Positions 8,858 to 18,660 of a DNA stretch of 64,000 bases are shown one piece after another. Position 1 is the stretch's first letter. The number at the start of each line of letters is the position of its first letter. Source of the DNA: Roseovarius sp. (GTDB lineage: Bacteria; Pseudomonadota; Alphaproteobacteria; Rhodobacterales; Rhodobacteraceae). Below the pieces are notes generated by a model. It saw only the letters and a list, made by a program, of their open reading frames with translations, was not told the DNA's origin and searched no databases. Location: positions 1 to 64,000 of the forward strand of contig JAOSKR010000002.1 of assembly GCA_027493545.1 (NCBI GenBank), read 5' to 3'. The translations under genes were made by a program, and so were the position numbers.

Positions 8858-11198
8858 ATGATGCAGAACGCGGCAGAGGCTCTTATCATCGGCGGCGGCG
8901 CGATCGGATGCAGCGTTGCCTATCACCTGACGAAGAAGGGCTGGAACAATGTCGTCTTGTGTGAGCAGCATGACTTCGCCACGGGCGCGACAGCCTATGC
9001 CGCGGGAAATGTCATTCTCTACACGCTCAACGCGACGATCAGCCGGCTAAACCAGTATGGTGTCGAGCTTTATTCTAGGCTCGAGGCCGAGACCGGCCTC
9101 TCTCCGGGTTATCACGCCTGCGGCAATCTGAGACTGGCCACGCACCCGGACCGGATGGACGAATTTCGCCGCTACATGGGCATTGCCGAGGCGACCGGCG
9201 TCGAGGCGCGGCTGCTGACCCCCGAAGAGATCGCCGCGCTCTGGCCGCTGATGAAAACCGATGGTGTGCTGGGCGGGCTTTTCAACCCGCGCGACGGGCA
9301 TATCGCGCCGGCCGATCTTGCGCAGAGCCTTGCCGCGGGTGCGCGCAAGGGCGGCGCGCGGCTCTTGCGCAACTGCGAAGTGACGGCGCTGTCGCAAGAG
9401 GATGGCGGGTACTGGAACGTCACGACCTCGCAAGGAGCGATCCGTGCGAAACATGTCATCAGCTGTGGTGGAAACCATTCACAGCGCATCGCGGAAATGG
9501 TCGGCCTGACCGCGCAGTCCGTTCCGGTCCGGCACCAGTATTTCGTCACCGAACCGCTGGCCGAACTGAGCGCGCGGCGGGCGGCGAGACTGCCGGAAAT
9601 GCCGGTCATGCGTGATCCCGAGGACGTCTTTTACTGCCGACAGGAAGGCGATGCCCTGACGGTCGGGGCCTATGACGGGCGCGGCGAGGCGCGCTTTGTC
9701 CACGACGCGCCATCCGGCCCGGCCGAGCCCTTCCCCGACGAGCTGGAAAAGCTGCTGCCCTACCTGGAGCGTGCGATGGAGCGTATCCCGGCATTGGGCC
9801 GCGCGGGTGTGCGCCGGGTGGTGAATTATGCCATGCCCTATACGCCCGACGATCTGCCGACGACCGGCCCCGCCTTCGGGCTGACGAATTTCTGGCTGGC
9901 CGAGGGCAATCCTTTCGGCATCACGCTGGCCGGCGGGATCGGCTGGCAGCTGGCGGAATGGATGACGCACGGCGCGCCGTCGATCGACATGTGGGCCTGC
10001 GATTCCCGCCGTTTCGGGGACTGGGCATCGCGCGAATGGTCGGCGCGCAAGGTCGAGGAAGCCTATGAACATACCTACCTGCTGCCCAAGCCCGGCGAGG
10101 AACTGCCCGCCGCGCGCCCCTTGCGCACGACGCCGATCCACGACCTGCTGAGCGCGCGCGGCGCGCGTTTCGGGGTTGTCGCCGGCTGGGAGCGGCCGAA
10201 CTGGTTCGCACCCGACGGAGTGGAGGATGCACCGTCTTTTGCAAGACCGAACTGGTTCGAGACCGTCGGCGCCGAATGCCGCGCGGCCTTGACGGGGACG
10301 GTTCTGGCCGATGTCAGCCACAATGCCGTCATCCGGGTTTCGGGCAGCGGGGCGAGCGATTTTCTGGGCCGGATCTTTTCCGGCGACCTGCCGCGGCCGG
10401 GTCAAGGCGGCGCCGTGACAGCGCTGAGCGCGCGCGGGACGTTCGCCGCCGAGGCCGAACTGGTCTGCGAGGCGCCCGAGCGCTACACTCTGACGGGCGC
10501 CGCCGTGTCCGAGCGATATCTCCTTGATATCCTGCGACGGCAGGCACCGCAGGCCGGCCTGCGTGTCGATAACCTCACCGGACGGGTCGGGGCGCTGATG
10601 CTGTTCGGCCGGACCGCGCGCGACCATCTTCTGGCCGCCGCCGGCATGACGCCGGCGGATGCGGATTTGTCCCCTTGTTCGGTGGGGACGGTCATGGTCG
10701 GCTATGCCCGAGTGCAGGTGGTGCGCTGCGATCCATTCGGGTTCGAGGGCTACCGCCTTCAGGTTGCGCCGGACCTGTTGCGCCACGTGTTTCTGGCGCT
10801 TGGCGATTGCACCCTGATCGGTGCCCGCGCGCTTGAATGCCTGCGGCTGGAGCACGGCGCCCCCGTCATGGCCGAGCGAGCTGAATGTCGAGGTGACGCC
10901 GGGGGATGTGGCACGGGCCCCGGATGCTGCGCGCCATCTGCTGCATCTGGAAATCGACGGTGATGAAACGATCCCGCACGGGCTTGAACCAATCCGCGAC
11001 AGCCGCGGGCGTATCGTCGGGCGGACAACCTCGGCGGGCTGGGGCCATCTGAGAGGCAGGGCGCTGGCCCTTGCACTGGTCGAACCGGGGGCGGACGATC
11101 TGGAGATCTGCGTGATGGGACGCTGGCACAAGGCCGGCCCCACGCACGGCTATCACAATGCCCGGGGACGCGGCATTCATGAAAAGGAAACGGCATGA
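8858..11198 (+). CDS. FAD-dependent DMGDH-like oxidoreductase with GcvT domain (one frameshift)
   Basis: Residues 1-360 form a DAO-type FAD domain (Rossmann motif IIGGGAIGCSVAYHL), followed by an FAO_M-like linker and a GcvT-type aminomethyl-folate domain from about 430 to the end. Such proteins oxidise N-methyl groups of dimethylglycine- or sarcosine-like amines and can pass formaldehyde to tetrahydrofolate. The histidine that carries FAD in the GSTWHAAG motif is replaced here (GATAYAAG). The frame shifts near 10870 and the C-terminus continues as LNVEVTPGDVARAPD to 11198. The stop overlaps the next ATG (ATGA), so the two genes are coupled. Confidence 0.85.
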
Positions 11199-12650
11199 AC
11201 CGACCAATGAAGGATTACTGGAAAAACTACATCGGCGGGAAATGGGTCGATGGATCGGACGGCGGCAGGGTCACACTGCTGAACCCGGCCACCGGCAAGC
11301 CGCTGGCCGAGGCCGCCCGGGCAACGGCTGCGGACGTGGACAGTGCCGTTGCCGCTGCCCGCAAATGCGTCCGCTCGCGGGCCCTGGTGGACATGCGCCC
11401 GATGGATCGCGGCCGGATGGTTTCCGAAATGGGCCGTCTCCTGCGCGCCCGAACGGAAGAGATCGCCACGCTGATCTCGCTCGATGCCGGCAAGCGGATT
11501 TCCGAGGCGCGCGGCGAGGTCGAGGGATCAGCCAAATACTTCGAATATTACGGCGGTCTCGCCGCCCGCATCGAGGGGCGATACATCCCGCTCGGCGGCG
11601 GCTATGTCGATTTCGTGGTGCCCTATCCTTACGGCGTCAGCGCCCATATCATCCCGTGGAACTTCCCGCTGAACATGATCGCGCGCTCGATGTCGGCGGC
11701 GCTGGCGGCGGGCAACGCCTGCGTGGTCAAGCTGCCCGAGCTTGACCCGACCGCAGGCTATGTGCTGGCGGAGCTGGCCGAACAGGTCGGCCTTCCCGAA
11801 GGAGCCGTCAACCTGATCTGCGGGCTCGGGGAAGAGGCCGGAGCGGACCTTGCCAGCCATTCGGACATCGACCAGGTGGTATTTACCGGGTCGGTGGCCA
11901 CCGGCCGCAAGGTGGCCCATGCGGCGGCTGAAAGCCTGATCCCCGCGGTTCTGGAACTGGGGGGCAAGTCGCCCGGCATCGTCTATGCCGATGCCGACAT
12001 GGACAACGTGATCGCAAATACCCAGGCCGGCATCTTCATGAATTCGGGGCAATGCTGCGATGCCATGTCGCGCCTCGTCGTGCATGACAGCGTCTATGAC
12101 GAAACCATCGACCGCCTCGGCGAGATGGCGAAGGGGCTCAGCATCGGAGCCGGCATGGACGACCCCGACATCACGCCGCTGATTTCGGCCGAACAGCTTG
12201 CCCGCGTCGATAACTACGCCCAGATCGGCGTGCAGGAGGGGGCCCGGGCGATTGCCGGCGGGCGCAGGATCGATCGTGACGGGTTCTTCATGGCGCCGAC
12301 CATCCTCGTGGACGTGGACCCTTCGTCGCGCGTCAATAAGGAAGAGATCTTTGGCCCGGTCCTGTCGGTTCTCAGGTTTTCCGATCCGCGCGAGGCGGTC
12401 GAGATTGCCAATGGCACCGAGTTCGGGCTGGCGGCGGTGGTCTTTACCAACGATCTCGATCGAGCGATCTGGACGACCGAGCGGCTGGATGCCGGTCAGG
12501 TCCATGTCAATGAATGGGGTGTGGGCGGTGTCGAGACGCCATTCGGCGGCTTCAAGAATTCGGGCATCGGCCGCGAGAAAGGGGCCGAGGCGCTGGCGAG
12601 CTACTACCAGTCGAAAAACGTCGGCATGAAGCGCCTGCAATCCTTTTTGA
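11195..12650 (+). CDS. NAD(P)-dependent aldehyde dehydrogenase
   Basis: A classical aldehyde dehydrogenase of about 485 residues. Visible motifs are IIPWNFPLNM, VFTGSVATGRKVA, the general base in LELGGKSPG, and the catalytic-loop cysteine in NSGQCCDAMSR. The ORF track fuses it to a downstream racemase (747 aa). In the T5 run at 12644-12648, removing one T gives KRLQSF followed by TGA at 12648-12650, a natural end for this family. It overlaps the flavoprotein gene by ATGA and probably oxidises an aldehyde made in the same pathway. Confidence 0.88.
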
Positions 12651-12703
12651 ACGAGGTGTCGGCACCCGCGATCCGGGGGCCGACTGCTTGCGGAGCAACC
12701 GCC

Positions 12704-13438
12704 ATGATCTACAAGGCAACTCAGGGCCGGGATATTTACGGCGCCCCGGTGGGCGTCATCGTCATGGATTGCCTGATCCCCTATCCGCCGGGCACCCCCG
12801 GCAATGCCAGCACCTTCGGCTTTCCGGTCCTTTTTGAGATTGTCCGGGGCGCGACGATGGAGAGCCTGATCTACACGCCCTCGGCGGAACTGGTGGAACC
12901 ATTCATCGAGGCGGGTCGCCGTCTGGTGGCGCAAGGGGTCAGGGCGGTGTTCGGGAATTGCGGTTTCATGGTTCTCTTTCAGGAGGAGATGGCCGCCGAG
13001 CTTCCGGTTCCGGTCTTCATGTCCAGCCTGCTGCAACTGCCGCTGGTTGCACGCGGGCTGGCGCGCGGGCAGTCGGTCGGCATCATCTCGGCCAGCGCCG
13101 CATCCCTGACCCCGCGGCACATGGAGATCGCGCTTGGCGGGGCGACCGCCAGTTTCCATATAGCGGGGCTCGAGGCCAGGCCCGCATTCAGGGCCGCGGT
13201 GCATGACCAGTGCGGTTCGCTCGATTTCGATGCGGTCGAGGCCGAAGTGGTCGCGGCGGCCTGCGATCTGATCGCCGAGCATCCCGACATCCGGGCCCTG
13301 CTGTTCGAATGCACCGACCTGCCGCCCTATGCCCATGCGGTTCAGCAGGCCACCGGCCTTCCGGTCTATGATGTCTCGACGCTGATCGACTATGGGGCGG
13401 CGGCGGTAACGCGGACGCGGTTTTCAGGGCATTACTGA
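12704..13438 (+). CDS. aspartate/glutamate racemase-family protein
   Basis: About 244 residues starting MIYKATQGRDIYGAPVGVIVM, with GGAG eight bases upstream, which supports an independent start. The two cysteines expected in Asp/Glu/hydantoin racemase-like enzymes are seen as GNCGFMV and LLFECTDLPPY. The family includes amino-acid racemases, hydantoin racemases and maleate isomerases, so the reaction is open. It follows the aldehyde dehydrogenase by 53 bp in the LysR-1 operon. Its stop overlaps by 7 bp the stop of the convergent LysR-2 gene. Confidence 0.8.
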   Translation: MIYKATQGRDIYGAPVGVIVMDCLIPYPPGTPGNASTFGFPVLFEIVRGATMESLIYTPSAELVEPFIEAGRRLVAQGVRAVFGNCGFMVLFQEEMAAELPVPVFMSSLLQLPLVARGLARGQSVGIISASAASLTPRHMEIALGGATASFHIAGLEARPAFRAAVHDQCGSLDFDAVEAEVVAAACDLIAEHPDIRALLFECTDLPPYAHAVQQATGLPVYDVSTLIDYGAAAVTRTRFSGHY

Positions 13439-14382
13439 ACGGGGTTGCCCGCGGGGCCATGATCCATTCGCGTCCGGTCTGCTTCCACGTCCGCCAGAAG
13501 CCAGTTGGCAAACGCCTTGATCTTGGGATCACGCTCGCGATCGGCCCGATAGAGCAGAGCCCAGTAACCGCGTGATTGTGCCACCAGATCGATCGGCAGG
13601 ACAAGCTGCCGGCTGCGCAGTTCCGTGTCGGCAAAAGGGCCGTTCAGCATGGCCACGCCGGCCCCGTTGATGGCCAGTTCAAGGGCAAGGGCATATGTAT
13701 CGACCTTCTGGTAACGCGGTGAGGGAACCGCATCCACACCCGCAACGGCGAACCAGTCACGCCAGTCATTTGGCGCCGATGATACCTCGATCAACGGCAG
13801 CTTGAGCAGATCGGCCGGTGCCAGCACCGGGCTGAGTGTCTCGAGAAGCCCGGGACTGCAGACCGGAAAGAGGGTTCCGCCGAACAGATGCCGGCTGCGC
13901 AGGCTGGCCGGAACGTCGCGGTCCACATACATGATCGCCACGTCGGTATTGGCTTCGTCGAACCACCATTCCGTTCGCCGCGTATTGAGCGAGAAATTCA
14001 CCTCGGGATGGGCGGCGTGAAACCGTGACAGGCGATGCGAGAGCCAGCGGATCGCGACGGTCACATATGTCTCGGATCTGCAACGCGGCTTGGGATCCGA
14101 GCGGCGCAGGATACCCGCGCCGGTCAGCAGGCTTTCCAATGCCTGCCGGACATATTCGTGAAACAGCCGCCCCTCAGGCGTGAGGACGACGCCGCGCCCC
14201 TCGCGTGTGAACAGCAGACAGCCGAGATCGGTCTCCAATTGCTGGACCTGATGGCTGATGGCGACATGGGTGACGTGCAGTTCCTCGGCGGCGCGACGGA
14301 AACTGCCAAGCCGTGCGGCGGCCTCGAACCCCTTGAGCGCGTTCAGCGGCGGCAGCAGACGATAATTCAGACGCGCGATCAT
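13432..14382 (-). CDS. LysR-family regulator (GcvA-like), LysR-2
   Basis: A LysR protein of about 316 residues when started at ATG 14382 (MIARLNYRLLPPLNALKGFEAAARLGSF). The ORF track start at 14541 would add 53 residues that do not fit the family. The winged helix is FRRAAEELHVTHVAISHQVQQLE. It is divergent from the MttB-family gene, with a perfect 17-bp dyad between them, so that gene is its likely target. The gene is intact. Confidence 0.85.
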   Translation of the reverse strand: MIARLNYRLLPPLNALKGFEAAARLGSFRRAAEELHVTHVAISHQVQQLETDLGCLLFTREGRGVVLTPEGRLFHEYVRQALESLLTGAGILRRSDPKPRCRSETYVTVAIRWLSHRLSRFHAAHPEVNFSLNTRRTEWWFDEANTDVAIMYVDRDVPASLRSRHLFGGTLFPVCSPGLLETLSPVLAPADLLKLPLIEVSSAPNDWRDWFAVAGVDAVPSPRYQKVDTYALALELAINGAGVAMLNGPFADTELRSRQLVLPIDLVAQSRGYWALLYRADRERDPKIKAFANWLLADVEADRTRMDHGPAGNPVQ

Positions 14383-14417
14383 TGCATGGCTCCGATGCGG
14401 TGCGGATATGCGCCAGT

Positions 14418-14434
14418 GGTAATCTGACGTTACC
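14418..14434. promoter_or_regulatory. LysR-type binding dyad between LysR-2 and mttB
   Basis: GGTAATCTGACGTTACC is a perfect inverted repeat (GGTAA/TTACC) containing T-N11-A, the usual LysR-box pattern. It lies about 36 bp from the LysR-2 start and about 90 bp from the MttB-family start, as expected for an activator site of a divergent pair. Confidence 0.5.
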
Positions 14435-14522
14435 AAAGCCGCGGAATCTATCAATTGTCCAAAATCGACGTTGCCCGCAATCTGGCGTGACACGAACGCA
14501 CAGGCCGGAGAGGATGCCCGTG

Positions 14523-16109
14523 ATGCTGGATCAGATTGCAAAGCCCAGGCGTGGTGGACGCGACGCCCGCAGGCTGCTCAGATCATTGCCGCAGGCGGAT
14601 GAAACGAAACCGGTGCGGGGCGGAATGGAGCATGCGCAGCAGTTCCGGCCCCTGAGCGAGCAGGATATGGTGCGCATCCACCGGGCCGCGCTTGACGTGC
14701 TGGAAACCGTCGGCATCGGCGACTGTATTCCCTCGACCATAGAATACCTGACCGGCGTCGGTTGCGTGTTGCATGACAATGGCCGGATAACCTTCCCCCG
14801 CGCGCTGGTCGAGGATTACATCCCGCGGATCAATCGCGATTTCCTGCTGGCTGGGCGCGATCCGCGTCACGACATGCACATGCAGGGCAGCCGGCTTTAT
14901 TGCGGCACTGCGGGCGCCACGGTGAGCATGGTCAATCCGCGCACCGGCGCATACCGCGGCACCACGCTGAACGATCTCTACGACTGTGCCCGCCTGGTCG
15001 ATACGCTGGACAACATCCATTTCTTTCAGCGCACGGTGGTGCCGCGGGAAATCGAAGACTTCTACGAGATGGACGTCAACACCTGCTACGCAAGCCTGGC
15101 CGGGACGTCGAAACATGTCGGCACCAGTTGGGGCGGCGTTCGCCAGCTCGAGGATTCCATCGAGATGATGCACATGCTTGCAGGGAGCGAGGCAAGGTGG
15201 CGCGAGCGCCCCTTCGTCTCGATGTCCTGCTGCTTCACGGTCTCGCCGCTGAAATGGGCCCCCGACAGTTGTCAGTGCCTCGAGGTCGGCGCAAGGGCCG
15301 GGATGCCAATCATGCTGGTGTCGCTCGGTCAGGCCGGCGCGACCGGCCCGGCTTCGCTTGCCGGCAACGTGGTCATGATCCTGGCCGAGTTGCTGGCCGG
15401 GATGATCTACGTCGATGCCGTCGCGCCCGGCAACCCGGTCATCCTCGGGTTCTGGCCTTTCGTGTCCGATCTTCGGACCGGAGCGATGTGCTGCGGAAGC
15501 GGCGAACAGGCGCTGTTGACGGCGGCCTGCGGCCAGATGAGTCGCCACTACGGGTTGATTTCAGGTATTCCGGCGGGGATTGCCGACAGCAAGATGCCCG
15601 ATGCGCAGTCCGGCTACGAAAAAGGCCTCAACCATGTCGTCACCGCCAATTCCGGGGCCAACCTCATGTATGAGGCGGGCGGAATGGTCGCCTCGCTGAT
15701 GGGATTTTCGCTGGAAAGCCCGGCGATGGATAACGATTCTGTCGGGGCGGCGCTGCGCGTGGTGCGCGGGATCGAAGTCAATGACGATACTCTCTCGGTC
15801 GATGTAATCCGCGAGGTCTGCGTCGGCGGGCCTGGCCATTTCCTCGCCCACAGCCAGACCATGAACCTCATGGAGCGCGACTACGTCTATCCGCAGTTCG
15901 CCGACCGGATGAGCCCGGGCGAATGGAAGGAAAAGGGAAACGGGACCGCGCTGGACCGGGCGATCGACCATGTCGATGCGACGCTGGCCCAACATTACCC
16001 GGAATACATCACGCGCGAGATCGACGAGCAGATCCGCGCGAAACTTCCGGTTCGCCTGCGCAAGGATCGAATGCGCCCCAACCTCGATTGGCCGCGCAAC
16101 TGGCCGTGA
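14523..16109 (+). CDS. MttB-family (trimethylamine/betaine) methyltransferase, non-pyrrolysine
   Basis: A 528-residue member of the MttB superfamily (HRAALDVLETVGIGD near the start, TSWGGVRQLEDSIEMM mid-protein, YVYPQFADRMSPGEW near the C-terminus). The frame is open throughout with no amber codon, so it is of the non-pyrrolysine type. Some of these (MtgB-like) demethylate glycine betaine or related quaternary amines with a corrinoid protein. No corrinoid protein or MtgA-like partner is seen in this window. I chose ATG 14523, nine bases after GGAGAGG; ATG 14514 is the alternative. The context of DMGDH-like and Rieske genes supports quaternary-amine catabolism. Confidence 0.85.
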   Translation: MLDQIAKPRRGGRDARRLLRSLPQADETKPVRGGMEHAQQFRPLSEQDMVRIHRAALDVLETVGIGDCIPSTIEYLTGVGCVLHDNGRITFPRALVEDYIPRINRDFLLAGRDPRHDMHMQGSRLYCGTAGATVSMVNPRTGAYRGTTLNDLYDCARLVDTLDNIHFFQRTVVPREIEDFYEMDVNTCYASLAGTSKHVGTSWGGVRQLEDSIEMMHMLAGSEARWRERPFVSMSCCFTVSPLKWAPDSCQCLEVGARAGMPIMLVSLGQAGATGPASLAGNVVMILAELLAGMIYVDAVAPGNPVILGFWPFVSDLRTGAMCCGSGEQALLTAACGQMSRHYGLISGIPAGIADSKMPDAQSGYEKGLNHVVTANSGANLMYEAGGMVASLMGFSLESPAMDNDSVGAALRVVRGIEVNDDTLSVDVIREVCVGGPGHFLAHSQTMNLMERDYVYPQFADRMSPGEWKEKGNGTALDRAIDHVDATLAQHYPEYITREIDEQIRAKLPVRLRKDRMRPNLDWPRNWP

Positions 16110-16173
16110 TGGCCAGCATCGCCGGCCGGAAACCGGGCCGTTACATCGCTGCGCCGACGCGCGCAGGGGCGGC

Positions 16174-16332
16174 GCCATCCCTGTCTTGCGGCAGACCGGT
16201 ATCGCGGCATTCCCGGCATGCGGGTTCCGCGAAGCGACCACATTCAACAAGCATTTCAAGCGCGTTTTCGGCGTCTCGCCGGGCCATTTCCGGCGGTTCG
16301 GGTTGCGCGCGGAGCGGGTGAAAGCGCCCTGA
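16174..16332 (+). pseudogene. 3' fragment of an AraC-family regulator gene
   Basis: The last 50 codons of this frame read VLRQTGIAAFPACGFREATT, then FNKHFKRVFGVSPGHFRRFG, the second helix-turn-helix of AraC/XylS regulators. No matching N-terminal part or first helix precedes it; the MttB-family gene ends only 65 bp upstream. This is a relic of a lost regulator gene. Confidence 0.6.
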
Positions 16333-16464
16333 TCGCGGCGTCGGGCAAGCTGATTTCCGTTCGGCCGCGGGAACGCGACGGACCCCGGTCAATACCTCGA
16401 AGACGCGCCCGGACTGTCACACCGCCGGATGATGAGGGCGGCGGAGACCGCCGCCCCCAAGTGA

Positions 16465-18027
16465 TCACGCGAACCAGACCCGTTCGGATACCCGGCAGCC
16501 CATCAGGCGGGCTACCGCGTCGGTGGTCGCCCCCTGAACGTTCAGGGCATAGGAATCGAGCTCGGCGGGAAACGCGAAGAGGGCGTTGCCACCGTCCCGA
16601 TGCACGATTTCCTGCATCTCCCAGTAGATTTCCTTGCGTTTGTCGAAGTCGGTCTCCGCCTTGCCCGCAACGAGAAGTTCATTGAAGCGATCATTGCTCC
16701 AATAGGCCTCGTTCCAGGGGGCATTCTCGGCGAAGGCGACCGAGAACATCATGCCGGGCGTCGGGCGCACGCCCCAGGCCGACATGCAATAGGGTTTCTT
16801 CATCCAGACATCCGACCAGTAGCTGTCGTTCGGCACCCGGTCGACATTGATGTTGAGCCCCGTTTGTGCAGCGCTGGCCTGCATCAGAACGGCAACGTCC
16901 ACCGCACCGGCATATGCACCGTCCGCGGCGGAAAGGGTGATGTCCAGACTGTCGAGCCCGGCCTCCTTCAGATGCCAGCGCGCCTTGTCGGGATCATAGG
17001 GCCGCTGCGGCAGTTCCGAGTTGTAGAACGGATCAGTTGGCGGGACCGGATGATCGTTGCCCACCGCACCATACCCGCGGTAGATCTTTTCCAACAACTC
17101 GTCGCGGTTGATGGCGTACTTGATTGCCTCGCGCACATTGGCATCATCGAAGGGCGCGGCGCGCGTATCCATCACGCTTTCATGGAATGCGGTGCCGACA
17201 CTTTCGACGATCTGGAACTTGTTCATCGCCTTGATACGATCGACGATCATGTTGTCGGTGCGGTCGATGACATCGACTTCACCGGTCATCAGGGCCGATG
17301 CGCGTGCCGTCGGGTCGAGTATGAACAGCATCTCGACCGAATCCACCCAGCCACGATCCGGCTTCCAGTAGTTGGGATTGCGCGTGGCGGTGAACTGCAC
17401 GCCCGGCTCGAAACGGTCGAGCACATAGGCGCCGGAACCGACGAAACCTGTCCAGTCGTCATGTCCCTCGGGCAGGATCAACAGGTGAAACTGGCCCATG
17501 ATGATCGGAATGTCGGCATCGCCGGTTTCGTGTTCGATGATGACGTTGTCGCCATCGGCACGGATCGAGGAAACGCCCTCGAGAAAGCCCTTGGCGGCCG
17601 ATTTCGAATCCGGCGCGATATGGCGGTTGAGCGACCAGACCGCGTCGGCGGCGGTGACGGTCTTGCCGTTGTGGAACTCCACGCCCTTGCGCATCTTGAA
17701 GACCCAGCGCTTGGCGTCCTTGCTGCCTTCCCAGCTTTCGGCCAGCTCGGGGATCGGCTGCTTGTTCGCGTCAAGCTCGACCAGCGTGTTCCCGAGCGTG
17801 TAGCCTACCGTGTACATGTGATAGGAAAAGTAGGTGGTCGGGTCGAGCGAGTCGCTGGTTCCGCCTTCGGCCTCTCCGATCCTGAGTGTACCGCCCCTTT
17901 GCGGGGTCTGGGCGTGAGCGAAGGATGCACCAAGCGTCCCAGCGGCCAGAACGCCTCCGCCCAGCACACCCAGTGCGCCGCGCCGGGTGAACGGTGGGGC
18001 GTGGAAGCCGTTTCGTCGAGTGGTCAT
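16465..18027 (-). CDS. ABC transporter solute-binding protein (SBP_bac_5, peptide/opine type)
   Basis: A 520-residue periplasmic binding protein of the DppA/OppA class. The twin-arginine-like signal is TRRGALGVLGGGVLAAGTLGASFAHA, and family features include PELAESWEGSKDAKRWVFKMRKGVEFHNGKT and VREAIKYAINRDELL. A strong GGGAGGAG precedes the ATG. No permease or ATPase gene lies next to it, so the transporter must be elsewhere or lost. Position inside the amine-catabolic block suggests a small cationic or amino-acid-like ligand, which is inference. Confidence 0.9.
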   Translation of the reverse strand: MTTRRNGFHAPPFTRRGALGVLGGGVLAAGTLGASFAHAQTPQRGGTLRIGEAEGGTSDSLDPTTYFSYHMYTVGYTLGNTLVELDANKQPIPELAESWEGSKDAKRWVFKMRKGVEFHNGKTVTAADAVWSLNRHIAPDSKSAAKGFLEGVSSIRADGDNVIIEHETGDADIPIIMGQFHLLILPEGHDDWTGFVGSGAYVLDRFEPGVQFTATRNPNYWKPDRGWVDSVEMLFILDPTARASALMTGEVDVIDRTDNMIVDRIKAMNKFQIVESVGTAFHESVMDTRAAPFDDANVREAIKYAINRDELLEKIYRGYGAVGNDHPVPPTDPFYNSELPQRPYDPDKARWHLKEAGLDSLDITLSAADGAYAGAVDVAVLMQASAAQTGLNINVDRVPNDSYWSDVWMKKPYCMSAWGVRPTPGMMFSVAFAENAPWNEAYWSNDRFNELLVAGKAETDFDKRKEIYWEMQEIVHRDGGNALFAFPAELDSYALNVQGATTDAVARLMGCRVSERVWFA

Positions 18028-18266
18028 GTCTTTTTCTCCTCCCGGCGGGACTGGAATTCGCCCGCAGGAGTCACCGGACCGGATCCTGCCAGGGGGCGTC
18101 CGGCGCCGTGGCCCGCCACCGCGGCACCGGGGTGTGGAAATCGGGGACGACGCGGCGCGGTATTCGCGCTGTCATCCCGAACGCGTGTCATGCCGCCGGC
18201 CACGGGGGGCCGGACCGGACCGGCGTTGCGGCTGGCGCGGCACTGTTTGGAGCCCCGTCCGACCGT

Positions 18267-18659
18267 TCAGCTCTTGCCCTCCCCCTTCTCATCGCCCAGC
18301 ACCTTTCGCGCCACGCGGAAGCATTCGAGCGCCTGCGGCACGCCGCAATAGATGCCGATCACATGGATGATCGCGCGAATCTCTTCTCGGCTGACGCCGT
18401 TGTTGACCGCGCCGCGGCAGTGGGTTTCCCATTCGTGCATCTTGCCGAGCGCGCCGATCATGGCGAGGTTCATCATCGAGCGTGTCTTGGGGTCGATGGC
18501 GTCATCGCCCCAGCCGAAGCCCCAGCACCACGCGGTCATCGCCTCCTGGAACGGGCGGGTGAAGTCATCGGCGGCGGCGAGGTTCCTTTCCACATACTCC
18601 GCCCCCAGCGTCGCCTTGCGCCGCTCCAGCCCTTTCCTGAAGAGGTCCTCGTCGGGCAT
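18267..18659 (-). CDS. carboxymuconolactone decarboxylase-family protein
   Basis: About 130 residues from ATG 18659 (MPDEDLFRKGLERRKATLGAEYV). The conserved CMD fold pattern is EWETHCRGAVNNGVSREEIRAIIHVIGIYCGVPQALECF. The family ranges from gamma-carboxymuconolactone decarboxylase to AhpD-like proteins. The gene begins one base after the stop of the Rieske gene, so they are translationally linked and likely act in one route. Its exact chemistry here is unknown. Confidence 0.8.
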   Translation of the reverse strand: MPDEDLFRKGLERRKATLGAEYVERNLAAADDFTRPFQEAMTAWCWGFGWGDDAIDPKTRSMMNLAMIGALGKMHEWETHCRGAVNNGVSREEIRAIIHVIGIYCGVPQALECFRVARKVLGDEKGEGKS

Positions 18660-18660
18660 G

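Noticed and set aside
11528-13336. A 602-residue minus-strand ORF
   Set aside because: It is antisense to the aldehyde dehydrogenase and racemase genes, a typical GC-rich shadow, with no recognisable domain.
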